Shown: positions 24,373 to 33,236, numbered from the stretch's first letter. The stretch: 64,000 bases of DNA from Nocardioides sp. S5 (GCF_017310035.1 NZ_CP022296.1:682001-746000), one strand, 5' to 3'. The notes: generated by a model from the sequence alone, not told the origin. A program made the numbers and translations.

Positions 24373-26790
24373 ATGGGGCGCGTGACGCTCCTCTCCCAGC
24401 TGCGAGACGTGCCCGCCCGCCTCCGCAACGAGGCCCGGCAGGTGCCCACCCACGACATCGACGAGAGCGAGGTCGAGGTCGAGTCGACGGCCCACGCCGC
24501 TGCCGGCGTCACCGCCGTCGCGGTGGCCATGCGACGTGCCATCGGCCAGATGGGCGTACGCCGCACCGCGTCCACGCTGACCCGCCTCAACCAGGTCGAC
24601 GGCTTCGACTGCCAGGGCTGCGCGTGGCCGGACCCCGCGCCGGGCCACCGGCACGCGGCGGAGTTCTGCGAGAACGGCGCCAAGGCCGTCGCGGAGGAGG
24701 CCACGCGCCAGCTGCTGGACCGTGAGTTCTTCGCCACCCACCCGGTCGAGGACCTGGCCGGCCGCACCGAGTTCTGGCTGGGCAAGCAGGGCCGCATCAC
24801 TGAGCCGATGGTGCTGCGCCCCGGTGCCACCCACTACACGCCGATCTCCTGGGACGACGCCTACGCCACCATCGCCGGGCACCTGCGGCGCCTGGACCAC
24901 CCCGACCAGGCGACGTTCTACACCTCCGGCAAGACCTCGAACGAGGCCGCGTTCGTCTACCAGCTCTTCGTGCGGGCGTTCGGCACCAACAACCTGCCCG
25001 ACTGCTCGAACATGTGCCACGAGTCGTCCGGCTCCGCGCTCGTGGACACCATCGGCATCGGCAAGGGCTCGGTCAGCCTCGAGGACATCCACCAGGCCAA
25101 GCTCCTGATCGTCGTCGGGCAGAACCCCGGCACCAACCACCCGCGGATGCTGTCCGCGCTGGAGGAGGCGAAGTCCCGCGGGGCCCGCATCATCTCGATC
25201 AACCCGCTCCAGGAGGCGGGCCTGGTCCGCTTCAAGAACCCGCAGCACCCCAAGGGCATGACGGTCGGCACCGCCCTGGCCGACCTGCACCTGCCGATCC
25301 GGCTCAACGGCGACCTCGCCTTCTTCCAGGCCGTCGGCGCCCTGCTGGTCGAGTGGGACGCGGTCGACCACGACTTCCTCGAGCAGTACACGACCGGCTA
25401 CGACGCCTACGTCGAGCACGTCGCCGACCTCGACTGGGACAAGGTCGAGGCCTCCACCGGCCTCACCCGCGAGCAGGTCACCGAGGCGGCCCGGATGATC
25501 GCGGAGTCGCCGGCCACCATCACCTGCTGGGCGATGGGCATCACCCAGCACCACAACGCGGTGGGCACGATCAAGGAGATCGTCAACGTCGCCCTCCTCC
25601 AGGGCAACATCGGCAAGCCGGGCGCGGGGGTGTGCCCGGTGCGCGGACACTCGAACGTGCAGGGCGACCGCACCATGGGCATCTGGGAGCGGCTGCCCGA
25701 CCACTTCCTCGACGCGATCCGCGACGAGTTCGGCTTCGACCCGCCGCGCGAGCACGGCCTCGACACAGTCGGCTCCATCCAGGCGCTGCGCGACGGCAAG
25801 ATCCGGGTGTTCTTCGCGATGGGTGGCAACTTCGTCGGCGCCGCCCCCGACACCGAGGCGACCGAGGCCGCGATGCGCAACGCCGCGCTGACCGTGCACG
25901 TCTCCACCAAGCTCAACCGCTCGCACGTCGTGCACGGCGGCGAGGCGCTGATCCTGCCCGCCCTGGGCCGCAGCGAGAAGGACCTCACCGGCGGCCGCGT
26001 GCAGCGCGTGACGGTCGAGGACTCGATGTCGGCCGTGCACGCCTCGCGCGGACCGCTCGACCCGCCGTCGGAGCACGTGCGGTCCGAGGTGGACATCGTC
26101 TGCTCCCTCGCCCTGGCCACCCTGGGCGAGGACTCGCCGGTCCCGTGGGCGGCCTTCCGCGAGGACTACTCCGAGATCCGCCGCCGGATCGCCCGCGTCG
26201 TCCCCGGCTGTGCGTCGTACGACGAGAAGGTCGACGAGCCCGGCGGGTTCGTCCTGCCCCACCCGCCGCGCGACAACCGGGTCTTCGAGACTCCGAGCGG
26301 CCGGGCGGTCCTCACCGCGACCCCCCTCGACGTGCTCGACGTGCCGCGGGGCCGCTTCCTGCTCCAGTCGATGCGCTCGCACGACCAGTTCAACACCACG
26401 ATCTACGGCCTCGACGACCGCTACCGCGGCGTCAAGGGCGGGCGCCGGGTCGTGTTCGTGAACCCCGACGACCTGCGCGACCTGGGCTACGCCGAGGGCG
26501 ACCTGGTCGACCTGGTGAGCGAGTGGCGCGACGGGGTGGAGCGCTACGCGCGGTCGTTCCGGGTCATCCCCTACGACCAGCCGCGCGGCTGCGTCGCGGC
26601 CTACTACCCGGAGGCCAACCCGCTCGTCCCGCTGGACTCCACGGCGGACAAGAGCAACCAGCCGGTCTACAAGTCGATCGTCGTGCGGCTCGACCGGCCG
26701 GGCGAGGGCGACGGGCACTCGGACTCCCACGGCTCGCCCGACCAGGGCTCCGGGTCCCTCCGCGACGACGAACCGCACCACCTGAGCTGA
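24373..26790 (+). CDS. FdhF/YdeP-family molybdopterin oxidoreductase
   Basis: 805 residues. The N-terminus has FDCQGCAWPDPAPGHRH near 77 and EFCENGAKAV near 97, the reduced Cys pattern of the YdeP branch, in place of the full 4Fe-4S Cys set of formate dehydrogenases. SGKTSNEAAFVYQLF near 180 and NNLPDCSNMCHESSG near 205 belong to the molybdopterin-binding core; VVGQNPGTNHPRML and MGGNFVGAAPD follow, and a C-terminal molydop-binding domain is present. Reaction unknown: E. coli YdeP is tied to acid resistance, and others are called formate dehydrogenase-like without proof. No tat signal, so cytosolic. GTG 24382 is an alternative start. The last 30 residues are Asp/Gly/Ser-rich. Confidence 0.88.
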   Translation: MGRVTLLSQLRDVPARLRNEARQVPTHDIDESEVEVESTAHAAAGVTAVAVAMRRAIGQMGVRRTASTLTRLNQVDGFDCQGCAWPDPAPGHRHAAEFCENGAKAVAEEATRQLLDREFFATHPVEDLAGRTEFWLGKQGRITEPMVLRPGATHYTPISWDDAYATIAGHLRRLDHPDQATFYTSGKTSNEAAFVYQLFVRAFGTNNLPDCSNMCHESSGSALVDTIGIGKGSVSLEDIHQAKLLIVVGQNPGTNHPRMLSALEEAKSRGARIISINPLQEAGLVRFKNPQHPKGMTVGTALADLHLPIRLNGDLAFFQAVGALLVEWDAVDHDFLEQYTTGYDAYVEHVADLDWDKVEASTGLTREQVTEAARMIAESPATITCWAMGITQHHNAVGTIKEIVNVALLQGNIGKPGAGVCPVRGHSNVQGDRTMGIWERLPDHFLDAIRDEFGFDPPREHGLDTVGSIQALRDGKIRVFFAMGGNFVGAAPDTEATEAAMRNAALTVHVSTKLNRSHVVHGGEALILPALGRSEKDLTGGRVQRVTVEDSMSAVHASRGPLDPPSEHVRSEVDIVCSLALATLGEDSPVPWAAFREDYSEIRRRIARVVPGCASYDEKVDEPGGFVLPHPPRDNRVFETPSGRAVLTATPLDVLDVPRGRFLLQSMRSHDQFNTTIYGLDDRYRGVKGGRRVVFVNPDDLRDLGYAEGDLVDLVSEWRDGVERYARSFRVIPYDQPRGCVAAYYPEANPLVPLDSTADKSNQPVYKSIVVRLDRPGEGDGHSDSHGSPDQGSGSLRDDEPHHLS

Positions 26791-26830
26791 CCCGCCCGCT
26801 GGTTCACTCGTACGGGTACGGTGGCGAGCG

Positions 26831-27772
26831 ATGACCACGCAGATCGACGTGCTCTCCCCGCGTGAGGTCCCCCTCGGAGGTCCCCGGGCCATGCGCGTAC
26901 GACGCACGCTCCCGCAGCGGCACCGGTCGCTCATCGGCGCCTGGTGCTTCGTCGACCACTACGGGCCCGACGAGGTCGACGAGACGGGCGGGATGGTGCT
27001 GCCCGCTCACCCGCACACCGGCCTGCAGACCGCGAGCTGGCTCTTCGGCGGCGAGCTCGAGCACCGCGACTCCGTCGGCAGCCTCGCCACGGTCCGCCCG
27101 GGCGAGCTCAACCTGATGACGGCCGGCCGGGGGATCAGCCACACCGAGGTCTCCACGCCCGACACCACCCTGCTCCACGGCGCCCAGCTCTGGATCGCCC
27201 TGCCGGACGCCACCCGCCACTGCGACCCCGGCTTCGAGCACTTCGCGCCCGAGCCGGTGCGCGGCCCCGGCTGGGAGGCGCGGGTCTTCATCGGCTCACT
27301 CCTCGGGACGAGCTCGCCGGTCCACACCCACACGCCGCTGCTCGGCGCCGAGCTGATTCTCGCGCCCGGCCGGAGCCTCGAGGTCGACGTCGACGCGACC
27401 TTCGAGCACGGCGTGCTCCTCGACGTCGGTCTCGTCGAGCTGGACGGCACCGAGATCAAGCCCAGCGACCTCGCCCACGTCGCCGAGGGGCGTACGACCC
27501 TGACGATCACCGCCCTCGAGGAGTCGCGCCTGCTGCTGCTCGGCGGGCCGCCCTTCGGCGAGGCGATCGTCATGTGGTGGAACTTCATCGGCCGGACCCA
27601 CGAGGAGATCGTCGGCTTCCGCGAGGAGTGGCAGGACCAGATCACCGCCGACGGCGAGGTCGTCGACGCGGGCACGTCCGTCGCCGCCGGGCGCTTCGGT
27701 GTGGTCGACCTCGACCTCCCGCCGATCCCGGCCCCCGAGCTGCCCAACGTCCGCCTCAAGCTGAGGCACTGA
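26831..27772 (+). CDS. Pirin family protein
   Basis: 313 residues, bicupin. The metal site is visible: HPHTGLQTASW near 59-69, the His of GELEHRDSVG near 77 and the Glu of GRGISHTEVS near 105. Known pirins include quercetinase-like oxygenases and redox sensors; the function here is open. TACGGT lies 8 nt before the ATG, slightly longer than the leaderless spacing elsewhere. The last third, after the second cupin, keeps the pirin C-terminal motif PFGEAIVMWWNFIGRTHEEI. Confidence 0.9.
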   Translation: MTTQIDVLSPREVPLGGPRAMRVRRTLPQRHRSLIGAWCFVDHYGPDEVDETGGMVLPAHPHTGLQTASWLFGGELEHRDSVGSLATVRPGELNLMTAGRGISHTEVSTPDTTLLHGAQLWIALPDATRHCDPGFEHFAPEPVRGPGWEARVFIGSLLGTSSPVHTHTPLLGAELILAPGRSLEVDVDATFEHGVLLDVGLVELDGTEIKPSDLAHVAEGRTTLTITALEESRLLLLGGPPFGEAIVMWWNFIGRTHEEIVGFREEWQDQITADGEVVDAGTSVAAGRFGVVDLDLPPIPAPELPNVRLKLRH

Positions 27773-27777
27773 CCGCG

Positions 27778-28362
27778 GTGGGTGCCGGAGCCGTCGTCGG
27801 CGCGGACGGCGTCGCGCGCTGCCCCTGGGGTGCCGGCGACCCCGTCAACACGGCCTACCACGACACCGAGTGGGGGATGCGGGTGTCGGGGGAGAGCGCC
27901 CACCTCGAGCGGCTCACCCTCGAGGCCTTCCAGTCCGGCCTCTCGTGGCTGACCATCCTCAACAAGCGCCCGCGCTTCCGAGAGGCCTTCGCCGGCTTCG
28001 ACGCCGACGTCGTCGCCGCCTTCGGGCCGGCGGACGTCGAGCGGCTGATGGCCGACGCCGGCATCGTGCGCAACCGGCGCAAGGTCGACGCTGCCATCGC
28101 GAACGCCCGCGCCACCGTCGCCCTGCGCGCGGACGGCGGCCTGGAGTCCTTCATCTGGTCCTTCCGGCCCGAGCCCGGACCGCCGCCGCGCACCACCGCC
28201 GACCTGCCCACGACCTCGTCGGAGTCGGTCGCGCTGTCCGGGGCGCTGAAGAAGGCCGGCTTCGCGCACGTCGGGCCCACCACGATGTACGCCCTGATGG
28301 AGGCCATCGGCCTGGTCGACGACCACCTCGAGGGGTGTCACCGGCGGGGCTGCGCTGGCTAG
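27778..28362 (+). CDS. tag: DNA-3-methyladenine glycosylase I
   Basis: 194 residues from GTG 27778, 5 bp after the pirin stop. It removes 3-methyladenine from alkylated DNA. RCPWGAGDPVNTAYHDTEWG near 13-32 gives the first Cys and His zinc ligands, and DDHLEGCHRRGC at the C-terminus gives the second His and Cys, the zinc snap of Tag. SWLTILNKRPRFREAFAGFD near 60 and the helix-hairpin-helix region after it match E. coli Tag. Its stop TAG doubles as the start of the -10 hexamer of the next gene. Confidence 0.92.
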   Translation: MGAGAVVGADGVARCPWGAGDPVNTAYHDTEWGMRVSGESAHLERLTLEAFQSGLSWLTILNKRPRFREAFAGFDADVVAAFGPADVERLMADAGIVRNRRKVDAAIANARATVALRADGGLESFIWSFRPEPGPPPRTTADLPTTSSESVALSGALKKAGFAHVGPTTMYALMEAIGLVDDHLEGCHRRGCAG

Positions 28363-28365
28363 TCT
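28360..28365 (+). promoter_or_regulatory. Candidate -10 element, amidase gene
   Basis: TAGTCT with a 6-nt gap to ATG 28372; its TAG is also the stop codon of tag. Confidence 0.45.
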
Positions 28366-28371
28366 CCGCGC

Positions 28372-29808
28372 ATGGACCGCGTGCACGCCTTCTCCGCCGA
28401 CGACGCCCTGACCGACCTCGACGCCACCGGGCTGGTGGCGGCGCTCCGCGACGGGCTGGTCTCGGTGCCCGAGGTGGTGGAGGCGGCCATCGTCCGCACG
28501 CAGCAGGTCGACGCCGCGCTCGGCGCGGTGGCGTACGCCGCCTACGACCGCGCGCGCGAGGAGGCCCGCCACCCGCGGGGCGGCTTCTTCGCGGGGGTGC
28601 CGACCTTCGTCAAGGACAACGTCGACGTGGCCGGGATGCCCACCCAGCACGGCAGCGACGCGTTCACCGCCGAGCCGCAACGTGCCGACGGCGACTTCGC
28701 CCGGATGTACCTCGCCACCGGCCTCATCCCGCTCGGCAAGACCCAGCTCTCGGAGTTCGGCTTCTCCGGCGCCGCCGACCACGTACGCCTCGGGCCGGTG
28801 CGCTCGCCGTGGAACCCCGACCACTACGCCGGCGCGTCGTCCGCCGGGTCGGCCGCGCTGGTCGCCGCCGGTGCGGTGCCGATCGCCCACGCCAACGACG
28901 GCGGCGGGTCGATCCGCATCCCGGCTTCCGTCAACGGCCTCGTCGGCCTCAAGCCGACGCGCGGGCGGCTCGCGCAGGACCGGATGATGCGCGACATGCC
29001 CGTGCGCATCGTCTCCGACGGCGTGCTGACCCGCAGCGTGCGCGACACGGCCGCGTTCTACCGCGAGGCCGAGAAGGTCTGGCGCAACCCGCTCCTGGCG
29101 CCGGTCGGCGACGTCACCCGGCCGAGCCGGGCCCGGCTGCGGGTCGCGGTGGTGACCCAGGGCATCGGCCGCGACTGCAGCCCGGAGGTCCGCGATCTCA
29201 CCCTGCGCACGGCCGAGCTGCTGCAGTCCCTGGGGCACCACGTCGAGGAGGTCGACAACCCCGTCCCGGACAGCTTCCCCGAGCACTTCGTCCGGTTCTG
29301 GTCGATGCTCGCGCTGGTGATCGCCCGGCGGGGCAGGAAGGACTTCGGCCCCACGTTCGACCCGAGCCGCCTCGACAACCTCACCCTCGGCCTGGCCCGC
29401 CACGCCGCGCGCAACCTGCACAAGCAGCCGTTCTCGATCGCGGTGCTGCGCAGCTCGCAGCGCCTCGCTGCGCGCCACCGGGCGGCGTACGACATCACCC
29501 TCACGCCGACGCTGGCCACCGAGACGCCGCGCGTCGGGCACCTGCGCCCCGACCAGGACTACGACGAGATCATGGGCCGGCTGATGGACTGGGTCGCCTT
29601 CACGCCGCTGCAGAACGCGACCGGCGAGCCGGCCGTCTCACTGCCTCTCGCGACCACCTCGGCGGGCCTGCCGCAGGGCATGATGCTGGGTGCCGGAGCG
29701 GGCCGCGAAGCCCGCCTCCTGGGCCTGGCCTACGAGCTCGAGGTGGCCGTCGGATGGCCCCGGATCCAGGCGGGACAAGGCCGTTCGGGAGCCGATTTCT
29801 CATCGTGA
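28372..29808 (+). CDS. Amidase-signature hydrolase
   Basis: 478 residues. The Ser-cisSer-Lys triad is visible: Lys in PTFVKDNVD near 82, the cis-Ser in DGGGSIRIPAS near 180 and the nucleophile Ser in YAGASSAGSAALV near 160. Family members hydrolyse amides including 6-aminohexanoate cyclic dimer, peptide amides and Glu-tRNA(Gln) intermediates; the GatA-specific context (gatB/gatC) is absent, so this is a catabolic or detoxifying amidase of unknown substrate. Leaderless start. It ends 28 bp before tRNA-Thr. Confidence 0.88.
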   Translation: MDRVHAFSADDALTDLDATGLVAALRDGLVSVPEVVEAAIVRTQQVDAALGAVAYAAYDRAREEARHPRGGFFAGVPTFVKDNVDVAGMPTQHGSDAFTAEPQRADGDFARMYLATGLIPLGKTQLSEFGFSGAADHVRLGPVRSPWNPDHYAGASSAGSAALVAAGAVPIAHANDGGGSIRIPASVNGLVGLKPTRGRLAQDRMMRDMPVRIVSDGVLTRSVRDTAAFYREAEKVWRNPLLAPVGDVTRPSRARLRVAVVTQGIGRDCSPEVRDLTLRTAELLQSLGHHVEEVDNPVPDSFPEHFVRFWSMLALVIARRGRKDFGPTFDPSRLDNLTLGLARHAARNLHKQPFSIAVLRSSQRLAARHRAAYDITLTPTLATETPRVGHLRPDQDYDEIMGRLMDWVAFTPLQNATGEPAVSLPLATTSAGLPQGMMLGAGAGREARLLGLAYELEVAVGWPRIQAGQGRSGADFSS

Positions 29809-29836
29809 CGGCCCATGTGTATCGTTCTCCGTCGTT

Positions 29837-29909
29837 GCCCCTTTAGCTCAGTCGGCAGAGCGTCTCCATGGTAAGGAGAAGGTCTACGGTTCGATTCCGT
29901 AAAGGGGCT
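29837..29909 (+). tRNA. tRNA-Thr (GGT)
   Basis: Acceptor GCCCCTT (29837-29843) pairs with AAGGGGC (29902-29908), discriminator T at 29909. Anticodon stem TCTCC/GGAGA encloses loop ATGGTAA, anticodon GGT. CCA is not encoded. Start of the conserved actinobacterial tRNA-Thr, tRNA-Met, rpmG cluster. Confidence 0.95.
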
Positions 29910-29945
29910 CTGGGTCTGATCTCCTCCGGGTGGTCGGACCTCCGC

Positions 29946-30019
29946 GGCGGGGTAGCTCAGGTGGTTAGAGCACACGGCTCATAATCGTGGTGTCGCGGGT
30001 TCGAGTCCCGCCCCCGCTA
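29946..30019 (+). tRNA. tRNA-Met (CAT), elongator type
   Basis: Acceptor GGCGGGG (29946-29952) pairs with CCCCGCT (30012-30018) with a terminal G-U pair, discriminator A at 30019. The anticodon loop CTCATAA gives CAT. Paired 1-72 and no run of three G-C pairs in the anticodon stem argue against initiator tRNA; position before rpmG argues for elongator Met over Ile-CAT. Confidence 0.9.
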
Positions 30020-30074
30020 CTACCGAAATCTCATCCAGCTCCACTCCGCACCACCCGCAACCCAAGGATCTCCC

Positions 30075-30245
30075 ATGGCCAGCAAGAGCTCTGACGTTCG
30101 CCCCAAGATCACGCTCGCGTGCACGGAGTGCAAGGAGCGCAACTACATCACCAAGAAGAACCGTCGCAACGATCCCGACCGGATCGAGCTGAAGAAGTTC
30201 TGCCCGCGCTGCCGCGCGCACACCGCGCACCGCGAGACCCGCTGA
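30075..30245 (+). CDS. rpmG: Ribosomal protein bL33, zinc-binding type
   Basis: 56 residues, usual length. [20 protein letters not shown] starts the protein; the four zinc Cys are in ACTECKERN and FCPRCRAH. A 50S subunit protein near the E site. The retained Cys set marks the zinc-containing paralogue; actinobacteria often also carry a Cys-free copy used under zinc limitation, not seen here. It is followed by a strong terminator. Confidence 0.95.
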   Translation: MASKSSDVRPKITLACTECKERNYITKKNRRNDPDRIELKKFCPRCRAHTAHRETR

Positions 30246-30261
30246 CGTTCTTCGTCACCGC

Positions 30262-30290
30262 CGACCCGTCCGAGACTCTCGGGCGGGTCG
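30262..30290 (+). terminator. Terminator after rpmG
   Basis: CGACCCG T CCGAG (30262-30274), loop ACT, CTCGG G CGGGTCG (30278-30290): a 13-bp stem with one T-G wobble, then CTGTGTGTTCT. It separates rpmG from the hadA promoter. Confidence 0.85.
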
Positions 30291-30300
30291 CTGTGTGTTC

Positions 30301-30306
30301 TAGGGT
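30301..30306 (+). promoter_or_regulatory. Candidate -10 element, hadA-hadB-murB
   Basis: TAGGGT with a 6-nt gap to ATG 30313; leaderless. It lies directly after the rpmG terminator. Confidence 0.55.
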
Positions 30307-30312
30307 CGTGCC

Positions 30313-30720
30313 ATGCCCGTCGACCCCTCCCTGGTGGGGCGCGAGTTCCCCGCGCCGGCCCCCCTCACCGTGACCCCCGAGCGCGTGAGCGCCTTCGCCG
30401 CAGCCGTGGGACACCCCGGCGACGCCGGCACCGTGGTCCCGCCGACCTTCCCGATCGTGCTCGCCTTCGACGCCATGCAGGCCTTCCTCGACGCCGAGCA
30501 GATCGACCTGCACCGCATCGTCCACGGCGAGCAGCGCTTCGCCTACGCCCGCCCGCTGGTGCCGGGCGACGAGCTGACCGCCACGCTCACCGTGACCGGG
30601 CTGCGCCAGATCGGGGGCGCCGACATCATCGCCACCGCCAGCGAGATCGCCGACGCCACGGGTGCGGTCGTCTGCACCGGCAGGGCCACGCTCGTCCACT
30701 CCGCCGGAGGTGCCGCATGA
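30313..30720 (+). CDS. hadA: MaoC-like dehydratase subunit, HadA-like
   Basis: 135 residues, hot-dog fold (MaoC N-terminal dehydratase family). VGREFPAPAPLTVTPERVSAFAAAVG near residue 8 and QRFAYARPLVPGDELTA near 75 match HadA/HadC. In mycobacteria HadA is the non-catalytic, substrate-binding subunit of the FAS-II 3-hydroxyacyl-ACP dehydratase with HadB. The hydratase-2 Asp/His motif is absent here and present in the next gene, consistent with that division of labour. It overlaps hadB by 4 bp (ATGA). Nocardioidaceae make no mycolic acids, so the fatty-acid product must differ (established plus inference). Confidence 0.85.
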   Translation: MPVDPSLVGREFPAPAPLTVTPERVSAFAAAVGHPGDAGTVVPPTFPIVLAFDAMQAFLDAEQIDLHRIVHGEQRFAYARPLVPGDELTATLTVTGLRQIGGADIIATASEIADATGAVVCTGRATLVHSAGGAA

Positions 30721-31121
30721 ATCCCGGCGACGGCCTCCCGGCGAAGACCTTCACGATCACCCGCGCCGACCTGGTCGCCTACGCGGAGGCCAGCGGCGAC
30801 CACAACCCGATCCACCAGGACGAGGACGTGGCGCGCAGCGTCGGCCTGCCCGGCGTCATCGCCCACGGGATGTACACGCTCGCCCTGGTCGGTCGCGCGG
30901 TCGCGGAGTGGACCGGTGGTGCGGAGGTCGTGGACCTCGGCGCGAAGTTCACCAGCCCCGTCGTCGTGCCCGCCGAGGGCGGCGCGGACGTCGTGGTCGC
31001 CGGCACCGTGAAGTCGGTCGCCGACGGACTGGTCACCCTCGCCCTCGAGGTCACCTGCGGGGGCCAGAAGGTGCTGGGCATGCCGAAGGCCGTGGTGCGC
31101 GAGGCCACGACCCGTGCCTGA
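30717..31121 (+). CDS. hadB: MaoC-like dehydratase subunit, HadB-like (catalytic)
   Basis: 134 residues. The hydratase-2 motif is intact: YAEASGDHNPIHQDEDVARSVG near 22-43 carries the catalytic Asp and His, and GVIAHGMYTLALVG follows near 46. With HadA it would form the heterodimeric 3-hydroxyacyl-thioester dehydratase. Its end overlaps murB by 8 bp. Confidence 0.88.
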   Translation: MNPGDGLPAKTFTITRADLVAYAEASGDHNPIHQDEDVARSVGLPGVIAHGMYTLALVGRAVAEWTGGAEVVDLGAKFTSPVVVPAEGGADVVVAGTVKSVADGLVTLALEVTCGGQKVLGMPKAVVREATTRA

Positions 31122-32166
31122 CCTGCGCGACCACACGACGTTGCGCCTCGGCGGCCCCGGCCGCTCGTGGGTGCGCGCGACCACCGAGGCCGAGCTCGTC
31201 AGCGCCGTCGCGGACGCCGACGCGGCCGGGACCCCGGTCCTCGTACTGGCGGGCGGCTCGAACCTCGTCGTCGGCGACGACGGCTTCGACGGCCTCGTCG
31301 TCCAGGTCGCGACGACCGGCGTGCACGCCGCGCCCGACGACCCCGACGCGGGTCCGCAGTGCGGAGGTGTCGAGCTCAGGGTCGCCGCGGGCGAGGACTG
31401 GGACGCGCTCGTCGCCCTTGCCGTCGCGCGCGGCTGGTCCGGCATCGAGGCGCTGTCCGGCATCCCGGGAGCGGTGGGCTCGACGCCGATCCAGAACGTC
31501 GGCGCCTACGGCCAAGACGTCTCCCAGACCGTCTCCCGGGTCCGCACCTGGGACCGCGTCCAGCGCACCCAGCGCACCTTCGCCGCGGGAGACTGCGGCT
31601 TCGGCTACCGCCACAGCCGCTTCAAGGCCGACCCGGGCCGCTACCTCGTCCTCGAGGTGACGTTCCAGCTGCGCGTCGGCGCGCTGGCCGCGCCCGTGGC
31701 GTACGCCGAGCTCGCGCGTCACCTCGGCGTCGAGGTCGGCGAGCGGGCCCCGCTGGCCGACGTACGTGCCGCCGTGCTTGCCCTGCGGTCCGGCAAGGGC
31801 ATGGTGCTCGACGACGCTGACCACGACACGTGGAGCGCCGGGTCGTTCTTCACCAACCCGTTCCTCACCCCTGAGCAGGCCGCCGCGCTGCCGGAGGCCG
31901 CGCCCCGCTGGGAGCAGCCCGACGGCACGGTGAAGTCGAGCGCGGCCTGGCTCATCGAGCACGCCGGCTTCGGCAAGGGCCACGTCAGCGCGGCCGCGGG
32001 GGAGCGGGTGGCGCTGTCCACCAAGCACACCCTCGCCCTCACCAACCGAGGTGGCGCCACCACCGAGGAGCTGCTCACCCTCGCCCGCGAGGTGCGCGAC
32101 GGGGTCGAGGCCCGCTTCGGCGTGCGCCTGGTCAACGAGCCGGTCACCGTCGGCTGCGCCCTCTGA
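31114..32166 (+). CDS. murB: UDP-N-acetylmuramate dehydrogenase
   Basis: 350 residues, type I MurB with the extra C-terminal region. It reduces UDP-GlcNAc-enolpyruvate to UDP-MurNAc with NADPH and FAD. FAD-binding LAGGSNLVVGDDGFDG near 44, GIEALSGIPGAVGSTPIQNVGAYGQ near 110-135, catalytic Arg in YRHSRFK near 165, catalytic Ser in AGSFFTNPFL near 245, and SAWLIEHAGFGKG near 275. Cell-wall synthesis gene coupled to hadAB; in mycobacteria hadC stands at this place. Confidence 0.95.
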   Translation: MPDLRDHTTLRLGGPGRSWVRATTEAELVSAVADADAAGTPVLVLAGGSNLVVGDDGFDGLVVQVATTGVHAAPDDPDAGPQCGGVELRVAAGEDWDALVALAVARGWSGIEALSGIPGAVGSTPIQNVGAYGQDVSQTVSRVRTWDRVQRTQRTFAAGDCGFGYRHSRFKADPGRYLVLEVTFQLRVGALAAPVAYAELARHLGVEVGERAPLADVRAAVLALRSGKGMVLDDADHDTWSAGSFFTNPFLTPEQAAALPEAAPRWEQPDGTVKSSAAWLIEHAGFGKGHVSAAAGERVALSTKHTLALTNRGGATTEELLTLAREVRDGVEARFGVRLVNEPVTVGCAL

Positions 32167-32173
32167 CGTCCCC

Positions 32174-33205
32174 TCAAGCCAGCCAGGCGGCGATGTCGCG
32201 ACGAGCAGCCTCGAGCACGTCGGACGGCGCCCGGGATGCCGCGAAGGACATCTCGGCGAGGCGAGCCAGCGTGATGTCGTCGAGCTCGTGGGCGGCGCGC
32301 ATCGTGGCGTACTGCCCGGCCAGGCGCGAGCCGAAGAGCAGCGGGTCGTCGGCGCCGAGCGCGACCGTCGCACCGGCCGCGAGGAGCTGGGGGAGCGGCA
32401 CCGACGTGAGGTCGGAGTAGACCCCGAGCGAGACGTTGGAGACCGGGCACACCTCGAGCGCGACGCCGGCCTCGACGACGCGGTCGAGCAGGGCGGGATC
32501 CTCCGCGCTGCGTACGCCGTGCCCGAGCCGCTGCGCCCCGAGCCGGTCGAGACAGGTGCGCACGTGGTCCGGACCGCGGAGCTCGCCGCCGTGCGGCACC
32601 AGCGCCAGACCCGCGCGCTCGGCGATCCGGAAGGCACCCTCGAAGTCCTCGGTGCGCCCGCGCCGCTCGTCGTTGGACAGCCCGAAGCCGACCACGCCCC
32701 GGTCGGCGTACTGGGCGGCCAGGCGCGCCAGCGTGCGGGCGTCGAGCGGGTGGCGCGTGCGGTTGGCGGCGATCACGACCGCGATGCCCAGCCCGGTGCG
32801 CTCGGAGGCGTCCCGGACGCAGTCGAGCACCAGGTCGGTGAACTCGGTGATGCCGCCGAAGCGCGCCGCGTAGCCGCTGGGGTCCACCTGGATCTCCAGC
32901 CAGCGCCCGCCGTCGCGGACGTCGTCCTCGGCCGCCTCGAGCACGAGGCGGCGTACGTCGTCGGGCGTGCGCAGCACCGAGCGCGCCACGTCGTAGAGGC
33001 GCTGGAAGCGGAACCAGCCCTTCTCGTCGGCGGCGCTGAGGAGCGGCGGCCAGTCCTCCACCAGGGAGTCGGGCAGCACGATGCCGTCGCGCTCGGCGAG
33101 CTCGAGCAGCGTGCCGTGGCGCATCGAGCCGGTGAAGTGCAGGTGCAGGTGTGCCTTGGGAAGTCGTGACACCTCGCGCGGCTGCTGTGCCCCCTGGTCC
33201 GCCAT
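32174..33205 (-). CDS. add: Adenosine deaminase family protein
   Basis: 343 residues from ATG 33205; earlier starts are unsupported because TACGAT lies 7 nt before this ATG. TIM-barrel amidohydrolase: HLHLHFTG near 17-24 gives the first two zinc His, LVPHGGEL near 190 the third zinc His region with catalytic Glu, LGHGVRSAED near 215 the catalytic His, and GADDPLLFGSRL near 290 the metal Asp pair. Two motifs deviate from true adenosine deaminases (HAGE is HGGE; N-T/S-DDP is GADDP), so another purine or aminodeoxyfutalosine is possible. It ends 7 bp from murB, convergent. Confidence 0.82.
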   Translation of the reverse strand: MADQGAQQPREVSRLPKAHLHLHFTGSMRHGTLLELAERDGIVLPDSLVEDWPPLLSAADEKGWFRFQRLYDVARSVLRTPDDVRRLVLEAAEDDVRDGGRWLEIQVDPSGYAARFGGITEFTDLVLDCVRDASERTGLGIAVVIAANRTRHPLDARTLARLAAQYADRGVVGFGLSNDERRGRTEDFEGAFRIAERAGLALVPHGGELRGPDHVRTCLDRLGAQRLGHGVRSAEDPALLDRVVEAGVALEVCPVSNVSLGVYSDLTSVPLPQLLAAGATVALGADDPLLFGSRLAGQYATMRAAHELDDITLARLAEMSFAASRAPSDVLEAARRDIAAWLA

Positions 33206-33212
33206 GGGTCGA

Positions 33213-33218
33213 ATCGTA
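33213..33218 (-). promoter_or_regulatory. Candidate -10 element, deaminase gene
   Basis: Minus-strand TACGAT with a 7-nt gap to ATG 33205; leaderless and start-deciding. Confidence 0.5.
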
Positions 33219-33236
33219 GGCGGGCGACCCCGCCGG

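Noticed and set aside
29837..30019. tRNA genes as integration sites for a mobile element
   Set aside because: No integrase, direct repeat or composition shift next to any of the four tRNA genes; their order is the conserved actinobacterial one.
29946..30019. CAT tRNA as initiator tRNA
   Set aside because: Positions 1 and 72 can pair and the anticodon stem lacks three consecutive G-C pairs, so elongator Met is preferred.
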